A DNA stretch of 64,000 bases, from the NCBI RefSeq assembly GCF_033283405.1, contig NZ_JAWMQR010000011.1:62001-126000 (forward strand), in the 5' to 3' direction. Below, piece after piece: positions 34,312 through 44,031 of the stretch (position 1 is the stretch's first letter; each line of letters begins with the position of its first letter). The DNA comes from Halioxenophilus sp033283405. GTDB lineage: Bacteria; Pseudomonadota; Gammaproteobacteria; Pseudomonadales; Cellvibrionaceae. The notes under the pieces were generated by a model. The model made no database searches. It was not told where the DNA came from and saw nothing but the letters and a program-made list of their open reading frames with translations. The position numbers and the translations under genes were made by a program.

Positions 34312-34839
34312 TTAAAATTTGCTGGTGTCGGTGAACAGTCCTACTCGCAAGTCGAGAGCAGAATAGATAGGTTTGCCATCAACCGCGACGCTACCGTTTG
34401 CGATACCCATCACCAGCTGGCGTTCAATAACCCGCTTTAATTGAATATGGTAGGTGACTTTTTTGGCGGTCGGTAAGATTTGACCGGTAAATTTGACCTC
34501 GCCTGCGCCAAGGGCTCGGCCCCGGCCAGGGTTGCCGCGCCAGCCCAGGTAAAAGCCGACCAGCTGCCACATGGCATCCAGGCCCAAACAGCCAGGCATA
34601 ACCGGATCACCGGGGAAGTGGCACTCAAAAAACCAAAGATCGGGGGTAATATCCAACTCGGCTATGATTTCGCCCTTGCCAAATTCACCACCCTCGGAGC
34701 TGATATGGGTAATGCGGTCAAGCATCAGCATATTGGGGATTGGCAAGCGGGCTCGGCCTGGACCAAACAGGCGGCCGTGACCGCATTCGATGAGTTCTTC
34801 TCTGCTGTATGAACTTTTAGGGACGAAAGGTTGTTCCAT
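34312..34839 (-). CDS. fabA: 3-hydroxydecanoyl-ACP dehydratase/isomerase
   Basis: FabA introduces the cis double bond of unsaturated fatty acids. The 175-residue product has the active-site histidine 74 and aspartate 88 in FFECHFPGDPVMPGCLGLDA, and the family signature continues WQLVGFYLGWRG. It heads the fabA-fabB operon. Upstream lies a candidate promoter at 34920-34947. No FadR- or DesT-like operator was recognised. Confidence 0.98.
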   Translation of the reverse strand: MEQPFVPKSSYSREELIECGHGRLFGPGRARLPIPNMLMLDRITHISSEGGEFGKGEIIAELDITPDLWFFECHFPGDPVMPGCLGLDAMWQLVGFYLGWRGNPGRGRALGAGEVKFTGQILPTAKKVTYHIQLKRVIERQLVMGIANGSVAVDGKPIYSALDLRVGLFTDTSKF

Positions 34840-34919
34840 GAATTCACTCTGGGTTAAATGTTGCTGTCCGCGCGGGCCCGCCTATTTGAAGCTAGGCTCA
34901 CGTTGCGCGAAGGTGGCAC

Positions 34920-34947
34920 ATTCTAATAGATGCGGGGGGCTTGTCCA
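34920..34947 (-). promoter_or_regulatory. Candidate fabA promoter
   Basis: On the minus strand TGGACA (34947-34942) is followed after 16 bp by TAGAAT (34925-34920), about 80 nt before fabA. The whole 303-nt gap to galU (34840-35142) holds no gene; a promoter for galU should also lie in it but was not clear. Confidence 0.45.
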
Positions 34948-35142
34948 GATTTTAATCCCGATGCAGGCCTATTTATTGGTTTGTAAGCCCTTTTTATCAA
35001 AGGTTAAGCCCAGAACTGGGAGCCTTCATCCGATTTTCAGTGCCGAGTCAACACAGTTAGCTTGAATGTGTTATCTTCAATAATAGGTAATGAATACCAT
35101 GATTTGTTCAACAGTATTTGTCGTATCTAAAAGGATTGTAAC

Positions 35143-35979
35143 ATGATTAAAAAGTGCCTCTTTCCGGTGGCCGGTTATGGAACTCGATTCCTGCCTGCGA
35201 CCAAATCCATGCCCAAGGAGATGTTGCCCGTGGTGAATAAGCCGCTGGTGCAATACGGGGTGGAAGAAGCTATTGAAGCAGGATTAACGGAAATTGGACT
35301 GGTAACTGGCCGCGGTAAACGAGCCATCGCCGACCACTTCGATGTCAGCTATGAGTTGGAACATCAGATTGCAGGTACCAGCAAGGAGCAGTTCCTCGAC
35401 AGCATTCGCCAGGTTATGAGCCAGGCAACCTTCTCCATGACCCGTCAGCAAGAGATGCGGGGCCTGGGTGACGCTATTCTCAATGGCCGCAGACTCATTG
35501 GTGATGAGGCCTTTGGTGTGGTTCTCTCGGATGACTTGTGTATCGCCGAAGACCACGATGGCGTATTGGCGCAAATGGTCGCCCTATACAAACAGTTCCG
35601 CTGCAGTATCGTCGCCATTCAAGAGGTGCCGGAAGACCAAATTCACAAGTTTGGTGTAATTGCCGGCGAGAAGTTAAAGGATGGTATTTTCCAGGTCACC
35701 GACATGGTAGAGAAGCCGCCGGCTGACCAGGCGCCCAGTAATCTGGCTATTATTGGCCGCTACATTCTCACTCCCGATATATTCGAAATTATCGAAAACA
35801 CCCCGCCCGGCAAAAATGGTGAAGTGCAGTTGACCGACGCGCTGTTAGCCCAGGCCAAAAGCGGTTGCGTGCTCGCCTATAAGTTCAAAGGTACCCGTTT
35901 TGACTGTGGTAGCGTCGATGGTTTTGTCGAGGCCACCAACTACGTCTACAACAACTTCTATTTGAAAGGCAAGGCGTGA
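35143..35979 (+). CDS. galU: UTP-glucose-1-phosphate uridylyltransferase
   Basis: GalU makes UDP-glucose, the substrate of Ugd and of many glycosyltransferases. The 278-residue product has the signature VAGYGTRFLPATKSMPKEML at residues 9-28 and DMVEKPPADQAPSNLAIIGR further on. AAAAGGA precedes the ATG. Its stop overlaps the next gene by four bases (GTGA), so the two are translationally coupled. The product feeds the exopolysaccharide genes at 14-28 kb. Confidence 0.96.
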   Translation: MIKKCLFPVAGYGTRFLPATKSMPKEMLPVVNKPLVQYGVEEAIEAGLTEIGLVTGRGKRAIADHFDVSYELEHQIAGTSKEQFLDSIRQVMSQATFSMTRQQEMRGLGDAILNGRRLIGDEAFGVVLSDDLCIAEDHDGVLAQMVALYKQFRCSIVAIQEVPEDQIHKFGVIAGEKLKDGIFQVTDMVEKPPADQAPSNLAIIGRYILTPDIFEIIENTPPGKNGEVQLTDALLAQAKSGCVLAYKFKGTRFDCGSVDGFVEATNYVYNNFYLKGKA

Positions 35980-37325
35980 GCCAGCCGATAACCTGCTTTA
36001 AGGCATACGATATCCGTGGTCGTGTGCCTGAGCAGCTCAATCCGGATGTGGCCTATCGAGTCGGCCGGGCCTTTGCCGAATTCCTGCAAGCCAAAACGGT
36101 GGTGGTTGGTCACGATATCCGCTTGACCAGCCCCGAACTGGCGGCGGCTGTCGCTGACGGGATCACCGATGCCGGTGCCAATGTGCTCGATATCGGCCAG
36201 TGCGGCACGGAGGAGGTCTATTTCGCCACCTTTAACAATGCGGTGGATGGCGGCATTTGCGTGACCGCCAGCCACAATCCCATGGACTACAACGGCATGA
36301 AGCTGGTGCGCGCGGGCTCCCGGCCCATCAGTGGTGATACCGGCCTGTTTGATATTCAAAAGCTGGCGGAGTCAGCGGAGTTCAAAGCGGCAGAAAAGGG
36401 TGTTGTCACCCCGCTCGATAGCCGTGCGGCCTATGTGCAGCACCTGCTGGGTTACCTTAATGTCGCCGAGCTGAAGCCGTTGAAGGTGGTGGTCGACCCC
36501 GGCAATGGCGGCGCTGGCGCCGTTATTGAGGCGCTGGAGTCCTTTCTGCCACTGCAGTTCGTGAAAGTCCATTTTGAGCCCGATGGCCATTTCCCCCACG
36601 GTATCCCCAACCCGCTGCTGCCAGAAAACCGCTCGGCGACCATTGCTGCTGTAAAAGAGAGTGGCGCAGACCTGGGTATCGCCTGGGATGGAGACTTTGA
36701 CCGCTGTTTCTTCTTTGACGAGAACGGCCGCTTTATTGAGGGTTACTACTTAGTGGGCCTGCTGGCTGAGGCGTTTTTGCGCAAGCACCCCGGTGAGCGC
36801 ATTGTCCACGACCCGCGCCTGACCTGGAACACCCAGGAGACGGTCAGCCGCTGTGGCGGAGTGGCCATTCAGAGCAAAACCGGCCATGCCTTCATAAAGG
36901 AGCGTATGCGCAAGGAGGATGCGGTCTACGGCGGTGAGATGAGTGCACACCACTATTTCCGCGATTTTGCCTATTGCGATAGTGGCATGATCCCCTGGTT
37001 GCTGGTGGTGGAGTTGATCTCCCAGAGCGGCAAAAGTCTCTCTGTGCTGGTGGATGATTGTATGGCGGCCTACCCCTGTAGTGGCGAGATCAACAGCACC
37101 GTGGCCGAGGCCGCAGCAGTCATTGCCAAAGCCGAGCAGCGCTATGCCGGAGATGCTCTGGTGGTTGATCACACGGATGGGCTCTCTGTGGAGTTCGAGC
37201 AGTGGCGCTTCAACTTGCGCATGTCCAACACCGAGCCGGTGATCCGTTTGAATGTAGAAGCCCGCGGGGATGCCGAGCTGATGGCCGCAAAAACAGATGA
37301 GTTGCTGGCGCTGATTCGGGAGTAG
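35976..37325 (+). CDS. Phosphomannomutase (phosphohexomutase, AlgC/ManB type)
   Basis: The enzyme converts hexose 6-phosphates to 1-phosphates for GDP-mannose, and possibly UDP-glucose, synthesis. The 449-residue product has the phosphoserine loop TASHNPMDYNGMK with Ser99 and the metal site WDGDFDRCFFFDENGRF. The sugar-specificity loop GGEMSAHHYFRDFAYCDSGM matches the phosphomannomutase (ManB/CpsG) group. The start is GTG at 35976, overlapping galU by four bases. With manC at 21518 it completes a route to GDP-mannose. Confidence 0.93.
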   Translation: MSQPITCFKAYDIRGRVPEQLNPDVAYRVGRAFAEFLQAKTVVVGHDIRLTSPELAAAVADGITDAGANVLDIGQCGTEEVYFATFNNAVDGGICVTASHNPMDYNGMKLVRAGSRPISGDTGLFDIQKLAESAEFKAAEKGVVTPLDSRAAYVQHLLGYLNVAELKPLKVVVDPGNGGAGAVIEALESFLPLQFVKVHFEPDGHFPHGIPNPLLPENRSATIAAVKESGADLGIAWDGDFDRCFFFDENGRFIEGYYLVGLLAEAFLRKHPGERIVHDPRLTWNTQETVSRCGGVAIQSKTGHAFIKERMRKEDAVYGGEMSAHHYFRDFAYCDSGMIPWLLVVELISQSGKSLSVLVDDCMAAYPCSGEINSTVAEAAAVIAKAEQRYAGDALVVDHTDGLSVEFEQWRFNLRMSNTEPVIRLNVEARGDAELMAAKTDELLALIRE

Positions 37326-37358
37326 CAGACCAGAGCGGTGCGCTAGAGAGAAGAGATG

Positions 37359-37763
37359 TCAGTTGCCAACGGCGGGGTTGATTTTGGCCTCATCGGTGGT
37401 CAGGCGGCTCAGCCGGAAGAGGTATAGGCTTACCGCCAGTCCCACCGTTGGTAACAGTGCCACAGCCCACCACTGGGCGATGGCCAGGCACGAGGCTATC
37501 AGGGTTAGCCAGAGAATGGTGATCGCCCGGTTGCGTACAGCAATTGAAATTCCCTCACCCGCCTCCCAGCGAATAATCATTGGTCCGAGATGACGGTTGT
37601 TGCGCAGCCAGAGGTGAAAGCGTTGGCTGGAGCGCGCGAAGCACCAACTGGCCAGTAGAACAAAGCAGGTAGTCGGCAGTAGCGGCAGGAATAAGCCGGC
37701 CACACCCAGTGCTAGGGCGACCCATCCCAAACTAAACAGCAAAATCTTTTTCGGCATTGCCAC
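37359..37763 (-). CDS. ybaN: YbaN/DUF454 family inner-membrane protein
   Basis: The 134-residue product has two or more membrane segments at each end (LFSLGWVALALGVAGLFLP; ITILWLTLIASCLAIAQWWA). Between them is the family block LLPTTCFVLLASWCFARSSQ followed by FHLWLRNNRHLGP. The biochemical role of this family is not known. It is transcribed alone on the minus strand, converging on the phosphomannomutase gene. An alternative ATG two codons downstream would change little. Confidence 0.85.
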   Translation of the reverse strand: MAMPKKILLFSLGWVALALGVAGLFLPLLPTTCFVLLASWCFARSSQRFHLWLRNNRHLGPMIIRWEAGEGISIAVRNRAITILWLTLIASCLAIAQWWAVALLPTVGLAVSLYLFRLSRLTTDEAKINPAVGN

Positions 37764-37957
37764 AAATCTCCGGCTGCCACTTCCCGTGTGTTTATTTTAT
37801 TTGTTTATGGTTGCCAGTTCAGCAGCCCAGCTGCGGCACGTAACAACCTTTTGGGTTTGATATCACTCTAGTGTAAGCAACTAGGGTGGTGGTCTCACGG
37901 TCGAGTTATAGGCCAATACCCTGGCGGCTCACCCTATAGCGAGGGGGAGCTTACTGC

Positions 37958-39586
37958 TCACTGCTTATTAGATTGTAGTCGCTCTGTCAGCGCTCGAGTT
38001 GATGCATCCCAAGTTTCTGGTATCGCCTGCCCGGTCAGTGCCGGGTAGACAGCCGCCCCCAACTGCTTGCCCAGTTCTACGCCCCATTGGTCAAATGGGT
38101 TCAAATTCCACAGAACGCCCAGGCAATAAACCTTGTGCTCGTAAAGGGCTATCAAGGCTCCCAGGCTGTGGGGGTTGAGTTGATCCAGAATCAGGGTGTT
38201 GCTTGGTCGATTGCCGGGGATTACCTTATGTGGCGCTAAGCGATCCGCCTCATCCGGGCTTTTGCCCGCACTTAACAGCTCCGCCTTCGCCTCGGCCAGG
38301 CTTTTGCCCGCCAGCAGTGCTTGGCCCTGCCCGATGCAGTTGGCCAGCAGGTAGGTGTGATGGTTATCGAGGACGCTCATTGGCTGGGCGCAGGCGATAA
38401 AGTCTACCAACACCTTACGGGTCCCCTGGTGCAACAACTGGTGAAAGGAGTGTTGACCGTTGGTGCCCTCCGTACCCCAGAGGATCAGGCCGCTGTCATC
38501 CGCCAGTGGAGCACCGGATACCGTAACACTCTTACCCAGGCTCTCCATATCCAACTGTTGCAGATAGGCCGGCAGCCGGGAGAGGCGCTGCGCATAAGGC
38601 AGAATCGCTTGGCTCTGGTAGTTGAGCGCAGCCGAGTACCAGAAGGTTAATAGCGCCAGGGTTACGGGCATGTTAGCCGCCATCGGCGCCTGACTGAAGT
38701 GGGTGTCCATCAGTTCGGCGCCGGCCAGCAGCTCTTTGAACTGCTTCATACCGAGGGCGATGGCGATGGGCAGGCCAATGGCTGACCACAAGGAGTAGCG
38801 GCCGCCCACCCAGTCCCACATGGGGAAGATGTTGTCCTCAGAGATACCAAACTCCACGGCAGTTGGCACATTGCTGCTGACGGCGACAAAGTGTTGGCAA
38901 AGCAGTGCCTGGCTACAGCCGCTGTCCTGCAGCCATTGGCGTGCAGCCAGGGCATTCTCCCGGGTTTCCAGAGTGCTGAACGATTTCGAGGCAACAATGA
39001 AGAGCGTGGTTTCGGGGTTAAGGTTGGCAATCTGGTCGCTGAGATCAGCGCCATCAATATTGGCTACAAAATGCACCCGGGGCCGGGCGGCTTGATAGTT
39101 GCTGAGTGCGGTGACGACCATTCGCGGGCCCAGGTCCGATCCGCCGATACCAATATTGACGACATCGGTGATGGCTCTGCCGGTGTAGCCCAGCCACGCT
39201 CCGGTGTGAAGTCTTTCAACAAACTCCGCCACTTTGGCTTGGGTTTGGGCCACGATGGTGTTTTTATCATCGGCGGATAGGGAAGGGCTGCGCAGGGCGG
39301 TGTGCAGGGCTGGCCGCTGTTCGGTGTTGTTGACGTGTTCACCCGCTAACAGCCGTTGGATGGCGGCGGGCAGCCCGGCCTCTTCGGCTAGTTGCCAGAG
39401 TGCATCACGGGCGGGTGCGTCCAGGTGGCATTTGGAGTAGTCGAGGTAGAGCGGCCCTACCTCCAGAGAAAAGTGATCGACCCGGTCGGGGTCCTCAGCC
39501 AGCAGGCTGACCAGTGTCGGTAGTTGCTGGCTGTGTGTATAGAGTTGAGGCCAGCTGGGATATGGGTAGCGCTCCTTGTTACTCAT
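37958..39586 (-). CDS. pgi: Glucose-6-phosphate isomerase
   Basis: Pgi interconverts glucose-6-phosphate and fructose-6-phosphate. The 542-residue product has the signatures VNIGIGGSDLGPRMVVTAL, IVASKSFSTLETREN, and the active-site region GTEGTNGQHSFHQLLHQGT. It is full length. It lies 42 nt downstream of ispB on the same strand. It links glycolysis with the GDP-mannose and UDP-glucose branches coded nearby. Confidence 0.97.
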   Translation of the reverse strand: MSNKERYPYPSWPQLYTHSQQLPTLVSLLAEDPDRVDHFSLEVGPLYLDYSKCHLDAPARDALWQLAEEAGLPAAIQRLLAGEHVNNTEQRPALHTALRSPSLSADDKNTIVAQTQAKVAEFVERLHTGAWLGYTGRAITDVVNIGIGGSDLGPRMVVTALSNYQAARPRVHFVANIDGADLSDQIANLNPETTLFIVASKSFSTLETRENALAARQWLQDSGCSQALLCQHFVAVSSNVPTAVEFGISEDNIFPMWDWVGGRYSLWSAIGLPIAIALGMKQFKELLAGAELMDTHFSQAPMAANMPVTLALLTFWYSAALNYQSQAILPYAQRLSRLPAYLQQLDMESLGKSVTVSGAPLADDSGLILWGTEGTNGQHSFHQLLHQGTRKVLVDFIACAQPMSVLDNHHTYLLANCIGQGQALLAGKSLAEAKAELLSAGKSPDEADRLAPHKVIPGNRPSNTLILDQLNPHSLGALIALYEHKVYCLGVLWNLNPFDQWGVELGKQLGAAVYPALTGQAIPETWDASTRALTERLQSNKQ

Positions 39587-39628
39587 AATGACTGCTCATT
39601 CCTTACCGCTTGGGGATTGGTTTACTCG

Positions 39629-40606
39629 CTAGCGATCCCTGTCGACCGCGAAATTGGCCAAATCTGCTAGTGCTTGGGTATAACCGTTCTGGGGCAAATT
39701 GTCCAGTTGCGCCAGGGCGGACTTGGCGCTCTGGTTGGCGCATTCGTGGGTGTAGGCCAACCCGCCAGTGGCTTTAACCACTTCGACAATTTCGCTGAGA
39801 TGGTCGGTGCTGCCGGAGCGGATCGCGCCGGCGATCAGTTCGCGCTGCTCGGCACTGCCGTTGGCCATGGCATAGATGAGGGGCAGGGTGGGTTTACCCT
39901 CGGCCAGATCATCACCCACATTTTTGCCCAGGGTGGCGGTGTCGCCTTCGTAATCGAGTGTGTCATCCACCAACTGAAAGGCGAGCCCCAGGTGTTTGCC
40001 GTACAGGCCAATGGCCTCTTTCTGGGCTTCCGGCACTTGCGCCAGTACTGCCGCCGTGGTGCAGGCGGCCTCGAAGAGGGCGGCGGTCTTTTTGTAGATC
40101 ACCTCAAAGTAGTTCGCTTCGCTGACGCTTGGGTCTTTAATATTGACCAGCTGCTGTACTTCACCTTCGGAGATCACATTGGTGGTGTTGGATAGGATCG
40201 ACATGATACCCATATCGCCGATGGCCACCATCATCTGAAAAGCCCGGCTATAGAGGAAATCTCCCACCAGCACACTCGGCGCGTTGCCCCAGTTGGCATT
40301 GGCGGTGGGGCGGCCGCGGCGCAGCTCCGACATATCGACCACGTCGTCGTGCAGCAGGGTGGCGGTGTGAATAAACTCAATAATTGCCGCCAGGTCCAGG
40401 TGCCTTTGGCCTGGGTACTCCAGTAGCCGGGCGCTGAGCAGTACCAGTAGCGGTCGCAAGCGTTTGCCGCCGGCATCAATGAGGTGGTGGCCGATATTTT
40501 CCACCAGGCCGACATCAGAGTGGAGTTGATCGAGAATCAATTGGTTGGTTGCGGCAAAATCTTCGCGAACGATAGATAAAAATGGAAGCATGTAAACGAT
40601 CGCCAT
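39629..40606 (-). CDS. ispB: Polyprenyl (octaprenyl) diphosphate synthase
   Basis: IspB makes the long side chain of ubiquinone. The 325-residue product has both aspartate-rich motifs: HDDVVDMSELRRGRP and LAFQLVDDTLDY, plus GGKRLRPLLVLLSARLL. It is divergent from rplU, the standard order in gammaproteobacteria. The first ATG (40606) gives five extra residues (MAIVY); the second ATG at 40591 is a reasonable alternative start. The exact chain length of the product cannot be told. Confidence 0.95.
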   Translation of the reverse strand: MAIVYMLPFLSIVREDFAATNQLILDQLHSDVGLVENIGHHLIDAGGKRLRPLLVLLSARLLEYPGQRHLDLAAIIEFIHTATLLHDDVVDMSELRRGRPTANANWGNAPSVLVGDFLYSRAFQMMVAIGDMGIMSILSNTTNVISEGEVQQLVNIKDPSVSEANYFEVIYKKTAALFEAACTTAAVLAQVPEAQKEAIGLYGKHLGLAFQLVDDTLDYEGDTATLGKNVGDDLAEGKPTLPLIYAMANGSAEQRELIAGAIRSGSTDHLSEIVEVVKATGGLAYTHECANQSAKSALAQLDNLPQNGYTQALADLANFAVDRDR

Positions 40607-40725
40607 GGCTTTTTGTAGTTACCGCGCATCCTAGGCAGGCGGGGTGCTTACGTCAAGAAAGCGTCCCGGCGCCGGGTCGCTTGTTCTCGGGCTGGCGGGG
40701 CGCCCGGGAAAATTGGTGATTTAGG

Positions 40726-40754
40726 TTGTTTTGCCTAATTATTTTCCGTACAAT
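40726..40754 (+). promoter_or_regulatory. Candidate rplU promoter
   Basis: TTGTTT (40726-40731), 17 bp and TACAAT (40749-40754) lie in the 281-nt gap between the divergent ispB and rplU genes. The leader of about 125 nt before rplU is non-coding. Confidence 0.55.
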
Positions 40755-40887
40755 CCACGCCCCTGAATTTGTATACGCTGCAAGTCCTGTGGGGATCTGT
40801 TGGTAAACTCTACAGACCCTTGAAAATGGTGCCTAAGCGCCCGTTACTTCGTAGCGTCCAATTCTTGATTTTTAAATTGGAGCATTT

Positions 40888-41199
40888 ATGTACGCAGTTA
40901 TCGCAAGCGGTGGTAAGCAGCACCGCGTAACCGAGGGCGAAGTTCTTCGTCTGGAGAAGATCGAAGTGGGTGCTGGCGAAAGCATCGATTTCGACAAAGT
41001 ATTGTTGGTCGCCAATGGCGACGATGTCAAAATCGGTGCCCCGTTGGTCGATGGTGCCAAGGTCACCGCCGAAGTGGTTAGCCACGGCCGCGCTGACAAA
41101 GTCAAAATCGTCAAATTCCGTCGCCGTAAGCACTCTATGAAGCGCCAAGGCCACCGTCAGTGGTACACCGAAGTTAAAATCACTGGCATCCAAGGTTAA
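40888..41199 (+). CDS. rplU: 50S ribosomal protein L21 (bL21)
   Basis: L21 binds 23S rRNA in the presence of L20. The 103-residue product is the standard length and begins MYAVIASGGKQHRVTEGEVL. The C-terminal segment RRRKHSMKRQGHRQWYTEVK is characteristic. A TTGGAGC site precedes the ATG. It forms an operon with rpmA, 18 nt downstream, which ends in a strong terminator. Confidence 0.97.
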   Translation: MYAVIASGGKQHRVTEGEVLRLEKIEVGAGESIDFDKVLLVANGDDVKIGAPLVDGAKVTAEVVSHGRADKVKIVKFRRRKHSMKRQGHRQWYTEVKITGIQG

Positions 41200-41217
41200 G
41201 AAAGAGGTTAAAGTCAC

Positions 41218-41478
41218 ATGGCTCACAAAAAAGCAGGTGGTAGTACGCGCAACGGGCGCGATTCCGAAAGTAAACGCCTTGGTGTTAAGCGCTTCGGTGG
41301 TCAAGAGGTTTTAGCCGGTAGCATTCTGGTTCGCCAGCGCGGTACCAAGTTCCATCCGGGAGTGAACGTTGGTGTGGGTAAAGACCATACCCTGTTCGCT
41401 AAAGCCGATGGCAAAGTGAAGTTTGAAGTTAAGGGCCCAAATAACCGCAAATTCGTCAGTATTGAAACTGTTCAATAG
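41218..41478 (+). CDS. rpmA: 50S ribosomal protein L27 (bL27)
   Basis: L27 reaches the peptidyl transferase centre with its N-terminal tail. The 86-residue product begins MAHKKAGGSTRNGRDSESKR, with the tail directly exposed and without the N-terminal extension that some Firmicutes cleave off. The block RQRGTKFHPGVNVGVGKDHT is conserved. It ends the rplU-rpmA operon, followed by the terminator at 41521. Confidence 0.97.
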   Translation: MAHKKAGGSTRNGRDSESKRLGVKRFGGQEVLAGSILVRQRGTKFHPGVNVGVGKDHTLFAKADGKVKFEVKGPNNRKFVSIETVQ

Positions 41479-41520
41479 TAACGACCGGCGGTAGATCGGC
41501 CCCGATGGGGCCAGGCCAAG

Positions 41521-41550
41521 AAACCCCATCATCACTGATGGGGTTTTTTT
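41521..41550 (+). terminator. Intrinsic terminator after rpmA
   Basis: A perfect 11-bp stem (41521-41531 with 41536-41546) around a TCAC loop runs into a seven-base T-tract (41544-41550). This is the clearest plus-strand intrinsic terminator in the window. Confidence 0.92.
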
Positions 41551-41624
41551 GTTTCTGTGCCCAGGCTTGTGTAGCATCAAGTTCCAGTCACCAAGCACCA
41601 ATCCCAGCTGCTGGGAGGATCACC

Positions 41625-42821
41625 ATGAAATTTGTTGATGAAGCGCCAATTTTTGTCCGTGCCGGCGACGGCGGTAACGGCTGTCTTAGTTTTCGCCGGG
41701 AAAAGTTTATTGCCAAGGGCGGCCCGGATGGCGGCGACGGTGGTGATGGCGGCAGCGTATTCCTGGAGGCCGATATCAACCTCAATACTCTGGTCGATTA
41801 CCGCTACCAGACCAAGTATCGGGCGGAGAGCGGCCAGTCCGGCCGCTCCAAAGATTGTCGCGGTGCCAAAGGTGATGATCTAGTGCTTAAGGTGCCTGTC
41901 GGCACCTCGGTTTTGGATGTCGATACCCTGGAGCAGCTGGGTGACTTAACGGAAGATGGTCAGCGGCTGAAGGTGGCGCAAGGTGGCTTCCACGGCCTGG
42001 GTAACACCCGTTTTAAATCCAGTGTCAATCGGGCACCCCGCCAGACGACCCCAGGCAGTGAGGGTGAAGCGCGAAATTTGAAGCTGGAGTTAAAGGTGCT
42101 GGCCGACGTTGGCCTGCTGGGCCTGCCCAATGCCGGTAAGTCGACCCTGATTCGCGCTATCTCTGCGGCCAAACCCAAGGTGGCCAACTACCCCTTTACC
42201 ACCCTGGTGCCCAACTTGGGCGTGGTAAAAGTGCATGCACACCGCAGTTTTGTGGTGGCCGATATTCCTGGCATTATCAGCGGCGCCTCGGAAGGGGCTG
42301 GCCTGGGCATTCGATTTTTAAAGCATCTGACCCGCTGCCGAATTCTGTTACACCTGGTCGATGCCTGCCCGGTTGATGGCAGTGACCCCATCGACAACAT
42401 CCGAGTCATCAACGAAGAGTTGGCCCGTTTCAGTACCACTCTGGCCGGCCGTTCCCAGTGGCTGGTGCTCAACAAAACCGATTTGCTGACTGAAGAGCAG
42501 AAGCAGGAGTTGTTGGCCCGGGTCACTGACGAATTGCAGTGGGCCGGCCCGGTAGTGGCCATCGCCGCCATCAACAGTAGTGGTACCCAGGCTTTGTGCC
42601 AGAAACTTCTGCAAACGCTCGAAGAGTTGTGGCTGCAGGAGCGCGAAGATCCGGAAGCGCTTGAACGGGAACAGCAGCTGCAGCAGCAGATGCAGAACGA
42701 GGCGCGCGAGAAGATCGATGCCCTGCGGGCCAAGCGCCGGGCTGAGCGCAAGGATGGGCAGGATGATGACGACGATGATGATTGGGATGATGGCGATGTC
42801 GAAGTTGTCTACGCGCCTTAA
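41625..42821 (+). CDS. obgE: GTPase Obg (CgtA)
   Basis: Obg is an essential GTPase in 50S assembly and stress response. The ATG at 41625 follows GGGAGGA and gives 398 residues starting MKFVDEAPIFVRAGDGGNGC; the longer open frame includes the terminator region. The glycine-rich Obg fold spans residues 1-158. The G domain has GLPNAGKSTLIRAI, DIPGIISGASEGAGLG and NKTDLL. The C-terminus is acidic, with a run of Asp (QDDDDDDDWDDGD), as in gammaproteobacterial homologues. Confidence 0.96.
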   Translation: MKFVDEAPIFVRAGDGGNGCLSFRREKFIAKGGPDGGDGGDGGSVFLEADINLNTLVDYRYQTKYRAESGQSGRSKDCRGAKGDDLVLKVPVGTSVLDVDTLEQLGDLTEDGQRLKVAQGGFHGLGNTRFKSSVNRAPRQTTPGSEGEARNLKLELKVLADVGLLGLPNAGKSTLIRAISAAKPKVANYPFTTLVPNLGVVKVHAHRSFVVADIPGIISGASEGAGLGIRFLKHLTRCRILLHLVDACPVDGSDPIDNIRVINEELARFSTTLAGRSQWLVLNKTDLLTEEQKQELLARVTDELQWAGPVVAIAAINSSGTQALCQKLLQTLEELWLQEREDPEALEREQQLQQQMQNEAREKIDALRAKRRAERKDGQDDDDDDDWDDGDVEVVYAP

Positions 42822-42857
42822 CTGCGCCTCCTCCCTTGGTTGATTGGAAGCCTGAGC

Positions 42858-43979
42858 ATGTCGCTTCGCAGTACGCTCGCCAGCAAACAGCGCTGGGTCA
42901 TTAAGATCGGCAGTGCCCTGCTGACCGACAACGGTCGCCAGCTCGACAGCGCCGCCATTGCCGGCTGGGTTGGCCAGATGGCTGCCATCGCGGCACAGGG
43001 TAAAGAGGTGATTTTGGTCTCCTCCGGTGCCGTCGCCGCTGGTATGAGCCGGCTCGGTTGGCGCCAGCGCCCAACCCGTATTCATGAGCTGCAGGCCGCC
43101 GCCGCCGTCGGCCAGATGGGGCTGGTGCAAACCTATCAAGAGCTCTTTCAAACCTTTGCCCTGCACACCGCCCAGGTGCTGCTCGACCATGACGACCTCT
43201 CCAACCGCGAGCGCTACATCAACGCCCGCTCTACTCTCAATACCCTGCTGGAGCTGGGTGTGGTGCCGGTGGTGAACGAGAACGATACCGTGGTCACTGA
43301 TGAGATCCGCTTTGGCGACAACGACAGCCTGGCCGCCTTGGTGGCCAATCTGGTCGACGCCGATATGCTGGTGATTCTCACCGACCAGGATGGCATGTAC
43401 ACCGCCGACCCGCGCAAAGATCCCAGCGCCGAGTTGATCAGTGAAACCAAAGCCGGGGCGCCCGAGCTGGAGGCGATGGCCGGTGATGGCGGTGCCCTGG
43501 GCCGCGGCGGCATGATCACCAAGGTGCGCGCGGCCCGGCTTGCGGCGCGTTCCGGCACCCACACCCTGGTGGTGGGCGGTCGTATTGAGCAGGTGCTCAG
43601 CCGCCTGGTGGCTGGCGATGCCTTAGGCACTCTGTTTGTCGCCGATCAACAGCCGCAGCAGGCCAGAAAGCAGTGGTTGGCGGGGCAGTTACAGAACCGC
43701 GGCAGTGTCACTCTGGATGCCGGCGCGGTCGCCGTATTGCAGCGCCAGGGCAAAAGCCTGCTGGCGGTGGGGGTGAAAGCCGTTGCCGGGCAATTCAAGC
43801 GCGGTGATATGGTGCTCTGCCTGGATGAGAGTGGCCGGGAGGTGGCGCGTGGTCTGATCAACTACAGTGCCCGCGAAGTCGCCAAAATCAAGGGCTTGCC
43901 CACAGAATCCATTGAGCAGGTGCTCGGCTACAAAGACGAGGATGAGCTCATTCACCGTGACAATCTGGTTGTTCACTAG
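42858..43979 (+). CDS. proB: Glutamate 5-kinase
   Basis: ProB catalyses the first step of proline synthesis. The ATG at 42858 follows GGAAG by 7 nt and gives 373 residues; an upstream TTG at 42840 is less likely. The amino-acid kinase domain has WVIKIGSALLTDNG, VSSGAVAAGMSRLGW and VVPVVNENDTVVTDEIRFGD. A C-terminal PUA domain starts near residue 275 (LLAVGVKAVAGQFKRGDMVL). The obgE-proB order is the same as in Pseudomonas. Confidence 0.97.
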   Translation: MSLRSTLASKQRWVIKIGSALLTDNGRQLDSAAIAGWVGQMAAIAAQGKEVILVSSGAVAAGMSRLGWRQRPTRIHELQAAAAVGQMGLVQTYQELFQTFALHTAQVLLDHDDLSNRERYINARSTLNTLLELGVVPVVNENDTVVTDEIRFGDNDSLAALVANLVDADMLVILTDQDGMYTADPRKDPSAELISETKAGAPELEAMAGDGGALGRGGMITKVRAARLAARSGTHTLVVGGRIEQVLSRLVAGDALGTLFVADQQPQQARKQWLAGQLQNRGSVTLDAGAVAVLQRQGKSLLAVGVKAVAGQFKRGDMVLCLDESGREVARGLINYSAREVAKIKGLPTESIEQVLGYKDEDELIHRDNLVVH

Positions 43980-44031
43980 GTCGCCCCGGTAGTCCGTCGA
44001 GAGTGCGGTAACGAGTTAAAAGAGAGAGATC